From: an uncultured Bacteroidales bacterium
Lineage (GTDB): Bacteria; Bacteroidota; Bacteroidia; Bacteroidales; Muribaculaceae
Direction: 5' to 3'
NCBI GenBank assembly: GCA_902779125.1
Contig: CACZAC010000027.1
Coordinates: 1 to 35,249, forward strand
Length of the DNA stretch: 35,249 nucleotides
Every line of letters starts with the position of its first letter. Within the stretch, counting starts at the first letter, position 1. A model generated the notes under the pieces. The model saw nothing but the letters and a program-made list of their open reading frames with translations, searched no databases and was not told the origin of the DNA. Below are positions 31,712-35,249 of the stretch, in pieces. A program made the position numbers and the translations under genes.

Positions 31712-32743
31712 ATGCTCTTGCTATTGCTCCTTTCGGTATTTCTTTTGTGTTTTTATAACATGAGAATCCGTCTCAACGGTTTTCATGAGGATTATTTGTC
31801 CAAATCGAGAACCAATGCAATTAAGGGCATTTTCATCTTGTTGATAGTACTGTCTCATTCCATTGGTTATATAAAGGATTCAAGCTATGCGTTTAACCGA
31901 TTTGGAGATCAATATTTTTGTCTTTTCTTCAATTTGATATCTCAGTTGGTTGTCGTGATGTTCTTGTTTTATTCAGGTTATGGAGTGAGTGAATCTTTTA
32001 AAACCAAAGGGCTTCCTTATCTTCAATCTTTCCCTAGAAAGCGCATTTTGACGACGCTATTGAACTTCGATGTCGCAGTGCTTGTGTTCATTGTCTTGTC
32101 TCTTTGTTTGGGCATTTCGATACCTTTTAAAGTTGGATTATTGTCTTTGACAGGATGGGAGTCGGTCGGAAACAGCAATTGGTATATTTTTGTTATTCTT
32201 CTCTGTTATGTCTTTTCTTATTTAGTATTAAGAATTCCCCTTCATCACCGAGCATATAGGGTGGCACTGCTTTTCGTGTTGAGCTTTCTATTAATACTGG
32301 TGTTATCAAGATACCAGGGCGACTACTGGTATAATACAATCATGAGTTACCCGATGGGGTTTCTTTTCTCAACTTATAAAGACCGTTTCCAGACTGTTTT
32401 CAAGAAATACTATTGGCTGATAGTCATATTATTATTGCTTGTTTTCAAGTTGTTATACTTCTATCCTAATGGAACCTTATATCTGCCTTATAATATTGCA
32501 AGCATGGCATTTGCCTTGTTATGTGTTTTATTGACCATGAAGGTAGATATAAACAGCCCTGTGTTGCAATGGTTTGGTTCTCACCTCTTCCCGATTTATA
32601 TCTATATGCGTGTCCCAATGATGTTCATTGAGAATAGATATCCAGAACTGATTGCAACCCAACCTGCCATCTTCATTGTATTATGTTTGGTAGTCACAAG
32701 CATAATTGCCCATTTCTACAGATTTTGGCAAATTAAATTGTAA
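31712..32743 (+). CDS. Acyltransferase family 3 membrane protein, A+T-rich
   Basis: The 343-residue product has about ten transmembrane segments and the acyltransferase-3 opening (NAIKGIFILLIVLSHSIGYI), where the His is the conserved active-site residue. Such proteins transfer acetyl or other acyl groups from the cytoplasm to sugars of surface polysaccharides or to peptidoglycan. I start it at ATG 31712; a TTG two codons earlier is possible. The gene is clearly richer in A+T than everything to its left and is enclosed by repeated sequences (hairpin arrays and promoter-leader modules), so it looks like a transferred cassette. The wall-salvage operon to its left appears unrelated; the sugar aminotransferase to its right suggests a surface-glycan role. 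Confidence 0.8.
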   Translation: MLLLLLLSVFLLCFYNMRIRLNGFHEDYLSKSRTNAIKGIFILLIVLSHSIGYIKDSSYAFNRFGDQYFCLFFNLISQLVVVMFLFYSGYGVSESFKTKGLPYLQSFPRKRILTTLLNFDVAVLVFIVLSLCLGISIPFKVGLLSLTGWESVGNSNWYIFVILLCYVFSYLVLRIPLHHRAYRVALLFVLSFLLILVLSRYQGDYWYNTIMSYPMGFLFSTYKDRFQTVFKKYYWLIVILLLLVFKLLYFYPNGTLYLPYNIASMAFALLCVLLTMKVDINSPVLQWFGSHLFPIYIYMRVPMMFIENRYPELIATQPAIFIVLCLVVTSIIAHFYRFWQIKL

Positions 32744-32800
32744 CCAAACTGTTCCGCCGGTACTATTGCTGTGGGCATCATTGTCTATTTTAGGCTTTGA

Positions 32801-32836
32801 CTTGCACATCCCGGTGATTATTTTTTGTCAATGCAA
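32801..32836 (+). other. Degenerate third copy of the promoter module start
   Basis: CTTGCACATC, a T-rich stretch, GTCAATGCAATGAGCC follow the order of the promoter copies (GTTGCACATC, TATTTTTG, GTCGTTGCATTGAGCC). The spacing is shortened and the -7 element broken (TATTTTTTG), so it is probably inactive. It lies 58 bp after the acyltransferase stop and just before the second hairpin array. Confidence 0.6.
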
Positions 32837-32860
32837 TGAGCCATCGCCCTTCCCGCCGTC

Positions 32861-32976
32861 AAGTTCCCGCCTCCCTCCGCCATCAGGGTCTCTCTATGCC
32901 GTGGCTCCTCCGCCGTCCAGTTCCCTCCTCCCCCCCGCCATCAGGGTCTATCTATGCCGTGGCTCCCGCCACGGCC
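32861..32976 (+). repeat. Second hairpin-repeat array, two units, one truncated
   Basis: Units with GCCATCAGGGT begin at 32879 and 32937. The first has lost the right arm of its hairpin (GCCGTGGCTCC runs straight into TCCGCCGTCCAG), so the period is 58 bp. The second is complete. The array leads directly into promoter copy B. With the degenerate promoter and module B it fills the 32744-33230 gap. Confidence 0.85.
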
Positions 32977-33003
32977 CTTGCAAGTTATGGTTGACGGTAA
33001 TTG

Positions 33004-33034
33004 TTGCACATCTCGTTAAATTATTTTATTTTTG
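33004..33034 (+). promoter_or_regulatory. Promoter, module copy B
   Basis: TTG (33004-33006), 20 bp, then TATTTTTG (33027-33034) has the same layout as copy A. Confidence 0.78.
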
Positions 33035-33040
33035 TCGTTG

Positions 33041-33186
33041 CATTGAGCCGTGGCTTTTCATGCCCATTAGGCTCGAGCATGATAAAATAGTACAGGTAAA
33101 TCGCTGATAATGACTGCTGTGACAGTGTCGACAGCTTTACCCGCAAGGCAAGTAGCCACCGCCTCACACTCAAGGCGGTGACCCTC
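33041..33186 (+). promoter_or_regulatory. Conserved structured leader, module copy B
   Basis: From the promoter TTG to the end of the leader, 183 bp align with copy A without gaps and with 8 mismatches by eye. The part after GGCTCGAGC has only two. The predicted helices are kept (for example CACCGCCT/AGGCGGTG at 33157-33180). Similarity stops at 33186, 44 bp before the aminotransferase start codon. Confidence 0.62.
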
Positions 33187-33230
33187 TTTGTCGCATTTTA
33201 ATGCCAGCAATGGCAATCAATTTTTTTTGA

Positions 33231-34349
33231 ATGAAACCAGATAAAAACATAATCACGGTAACGTCGCCCCTCTTGCCCGACCTCGACGAGTATCACCAGA
33301 TGCTCCAGGAGATTTGGGACCGCAAGTGGGTGACCAACAACGGCGAATTCCATCGCCGCTTCGAGGCTGCGCTGTGTGAGTACCTCAAGGTGCCCTACAT
33401 CAGCCTGTTCACCAACGGCACCCTGCCGCTCATCACCGCCCTTCAGGCCCTCAACATCAGTGGCGAGGTCATCACCACTCCCTACAGCTTCGTTGCCACC
33501 ACCCACTCCTTGTGGTGGAACGGTATCAAGCCCGTATTCGTCGACATCGACATGGCAACGGGTGGCATCGACCCCGACCGCATCGAGGCTGCCATCACGC
33601 CGCGCACCACCGCCATCATGCCCGTCCACGTCTATGGCAAGCCCTGCCGAACCCGTGAGATTCAGGACATCGCCGACAAGTACGGCCTGCGCGTCATCTA
33701 CGACGCCGCCCACGCCTTCGGCATCGAGGTCGACGGCAAGAGCATCCTCAGCGAGGGCGACATGTCCACGCTCAGTTTCCATGGCACCAAGGTCTTCGGC
33801 ACCACCGAGGGCGGTGCCCTGGTCGTTCACGACGAGAAGACCAAAAAACGCATCGATTATCTCAAGAACTTCGGCTTCGCTGGCGAGACCGAGGTCGTCG
33901 CACCCGGCATCAACGGCAAGATGGACGAGATGCGTGCCGCCTTCGGCCTGCTCAACCTGCGTCAGGTCGATGCCGCTATCGAAGCACGCCATCAGGTCGC
34001 CATCCGTTACCGCGAGGCACTGCGCCCCGTCGAGGGCATCACCTTCTGGGACGACATGCCTGGTGTGCGCCACAACTACGGCTACTTCCCCATCTTCGTC
34101 GATGCCGAGGCCTACGGTATGACGCGCGATGAGCTCTATTTCAAGCTGCGCGAACACGGCATCTACGCCCGTCGCTACTTCTATCCCCTCATCAGCGCCT
34201 TCTCCACTTACCGAGGCCTGCCCAGCGCCACCCGCGAGAACCTGCCCAACGCCACCCGCATGGCCGACACCGTCATCTGCCTCCCCATCCACCACAACCT
34301 CACCCCCGCCGACCAACAACGCGTCCTCGAATTGATTGTCAATGATTAG
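33231..34349 (+). CDS. DegT/DnrJ/EryC1/StrS-family sugar aminotransferase
   Basis: The 372-residue cytoplasmic product is a PLP-dependent transaminase that acts on nucleotide-linked 3- or 4-keto sugars. Visible hallmarks are NGTLPLITALQAL (phosphate and cofactor site), TTPYSFVATTHSLWW, PVHVYGKPC, IYDAAHAFG (Asp to the pyridine nitrogen), and the Lys of SFHGTKVFGTTEGG that binds PLP. GKMDEMRAAFGLLNL and YARRYFYPL are also typical. The start (PLLPDLDEYHQMLQEIW) is like enzymes that make dTDP-4-amino-4,6-dideoxyhexoses, but I cannot fix the exact sugar. It is G+C-rich, unlike both flanking membrane-protein genes. It is preceded by promoter-leader copy B and overlaps the next gene by 8 bp. It points to a surface-glycan or O-antigen locus to the right. 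Confidence 0.88.
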   Translation: MKPDKNIITVTSPLLPDLDEYHQMLQEIWDRKWVTNNGEFHRRFEAALCEYLKVPYISLFTNGTLPLITALQALNISGEVITTPYSFVATTHSLWWNGIKPVFVDIDMATGGIDPDRIEAAITPRTTAIMPVHVYGKPCRTREIQDIADKYGLRVIYDAAHAFGIEVDGKSILSEGDMSTLSFHGTKVFGTTEGGALVVHDEKTKKRIDYLKNFGFAGETEVVAPGINGKMDEMRAAFGLLNLRQVDAAIEARHQVAIRYREALRPVEGITFWDDMPGVRHNYGYFPIFVDAEAYGMTRDELYFKLREHGIYARRYFYPLISAFSTYRGLPSATRENLPNATRMADTVICLPIHHNLTPADQQRVLELIVND

Positions 34350-35249
34350 TAATACCATTTTATCTCAACAAAAACAGCGAATAACCTCAATTGATGCTCT
34401 TCGGGCATTCACTTTGCTTGGCATTTTGATTGTTCATGCCAATAATGGTTTTGGATTTCCCTATGAGCGAATACAATCATCCGTTTGTGATTATTTGCTA
34501 ATAAAACTCAACTATTTTTTTCTTGAAAGTAAGTGTAACACGATATTTGCAGTATTATTTGGTGTTAGTTTCTACTTAATCTTACGAAACCCCAAAAACA
34601 CGAATGCAAAATTTGTTTGGAGATGCTTTTTACTTGCATTAATTGGATTATTCAATAAACTTTTTTATTCATTTGATGCATTGATGTGGTATGGCTTATG
34701 GGGAATGGTTCTCGTGCTTTTTAGAAGCCTAAAGCCAAAATATCTCATCACTAGCTGCATTTCTTTAGTACTAATCAGCCTTTTTTTAGCTAGGTTTCAC
34801 ATCGGAGATTTATTGTTTGGCCCATCAACAAGTGCTAGATATGGAGCCGATAAATCTTTTTTAGATGTGATATCCTATCCAAATGCCGTTACTGATTACC
34901 TTCGTATAACCTTTAATGATGGTATTTTTACAACTCTTGCAAAGTTTATTTTTGGATATTGGATTGCTAAAATAGGATTTATTGAAAATATCAAACAGAA
35001 ACTATCAAAACGCTACTTGGTTTTAATATGGTCAGTGTTCATATTAATGTTTATCATACACTATATTTTTTATCTCAAGAGTATCCATAATAACTTGATT
35101 GAAACTCTCAATAATTATTCTGCTAGTTTAGCATATGCATCTGCTTTACTCTATCTTTATTATCATAGTGGACTGTGCAATCGGATATTAAGATTGTTTG
35201 AGCCTTATGGAAAGTTGGGATTAACTAATTATTCTATTGGTGGAATATT
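34342..35249 (+). CDS. DUF418/YeiB-like membrane protein, partial (cut by window end)
   Basis: The frame is open from ATG 34342 to the window end: 302 codons without a stop. The product begins MISNTILSQQKQRITSIDAL and continues RAFTLLGILIVHANNGFGFP, the family's opening (DALRGxALLGILxxN). It then has several hydrophobic segments and near its end FEPYGKLGLTNYSIGG, which matches the DUF418 C-terminal signature (PxGRMALTNY). Family members are polytopic membrane proteins of uncertain function, related to acyltransferases. The gene is strongly A+T-rich while the overlapping aminotransferase gene is G+C-rich, so the junction joins DNA of different origin. The 8-bp overlap (ATGATTAG) suggests translational coupling. 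Confidence 0.8.
   Translation, partial: MISNTILSQQKQRITSIDALRAFTLLGILIVHANNGFGFPYERIQSSVCDYLLIKLNYFFLESKCNTIFAVLFGVSFYLILRNPKNTNAKFVWRCFLLALIGLFNKLFYSFDALMWYGLWGMVLVLFRSLKPKYLITSCISLVLISLFLARFHIGDLLFGPSTSARYGADKSFLDVISYPNAVTDYLRITFNDGIFTTLAKFIFGYWIAKIGFIENIKQKLSKRYLVLIWSVFILMFIIHYIFYLKSIHNNLIETLNNYSASLAYASALLYLYYHSGLCNRILRLFEPYGKLGLTNYSIGGI

Noticed and set aside
33198-34358. Antisense open frame covering the whole aminotransferase gene
   Set aside because: The + strand product has every hallmark of the DegT family. The antisense reading is valine- and glycine-rich shadow sequence.
1-35249. tRNA, rRNA, prophage or integrase genes
   Set aside because: I saw no cloverleaf with a CCA-type end, no rRNA motifs and no phage, transposase or integrase motifs in any credible frame.

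Overview
The window is a stretch of chromosome from a gut-type member of the Bacteroidales (Bacteroidota). The evidence is internal: several promoters fit the Bacteroidales pattern (TTG, about 20 bp, then TAnnTTTG), two secreted proteins end in type IX secretion (T9SS) sorting domains, one ends in a dockerin-like pair, and there is an AmpG/NamZ/MurK/MurQ peptidoglycan salvage cluster of the kind known from Tannerella and Bacteroides. Base composition is moderately G+C-rich, except for two A+T-rich genes at the right end. I cannot decide between Prevotellaceae, Muribaculaceae and relatives. Every credible gene is on the + strand.

Positions 1-15000 hold secreted and surface proteins. They are a cysteine-rich leucine-rich-repeat/dockerin protein (211-2790); a 187-bp near-palindromic mobile-element-like repeat (2851-3037); a three-gene set in which a propeller-amidase fusion (3150-5084) is followed by the same two modules as separate proteins (5112-6002 and 6017-8437); a 950-bp gap with a duplicated gene tail and terminator, a pseudogene scrap and a strongly structured segment; and a 1829-residue multidomain T9SS cargo protein (9394-14883).

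Positions 15000-16900 hold two separately transcribed genes: a small heat-shock protein with a palindromic upstream site, and a BadF-type sugar kinase.

Positions 16938-31100 look like one long operon for peptidoglycan turnover and salvage, starting from a good promoter at 16938-16967. In order it encodes a golvesin-domain amidase, a two-part family 2 glycosyltransferase, a DUF4922 HIT-like protein, a SpoIID-domain protein with no signal peptide, an AmpG/MurT-like transporter with a large periplasmic insert, NamZ exo-muramidase (DUF1343), a DUF5009/NagX-like membrane acyltransferase, a MurK-like kinase, MurQ etherase and an SGNH esterase. The expected flow is cleavage of wall fragments outside, release of MurNAc by NamZ, uptake, phosphorylation by MurK and ether cleavage by MurQ to GlcNAc-6-phosphate and D-lactate. 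Three gaps in this operon carry short phased repeats (9-bp units twice, 8-bp inverted units once).

Positions 31100-35249 form an accessory, probably surface-glycan, region. An array of about 70-bp G+C-rich hairpin repeats leads into a 183-bp promoter-plus-structured-leader module, then an A+T-rich acyltransferase. The repeats and the promoter-leader module then recur (183 bp, no indels, 8 mismatches by eye) before a sugar aminotransferase, which overlaps an A+T-rich DUF418/YeiB-like membrane protein cut by the window edge. This repeated promoter-leader cassette is the most unusual thing in the window.
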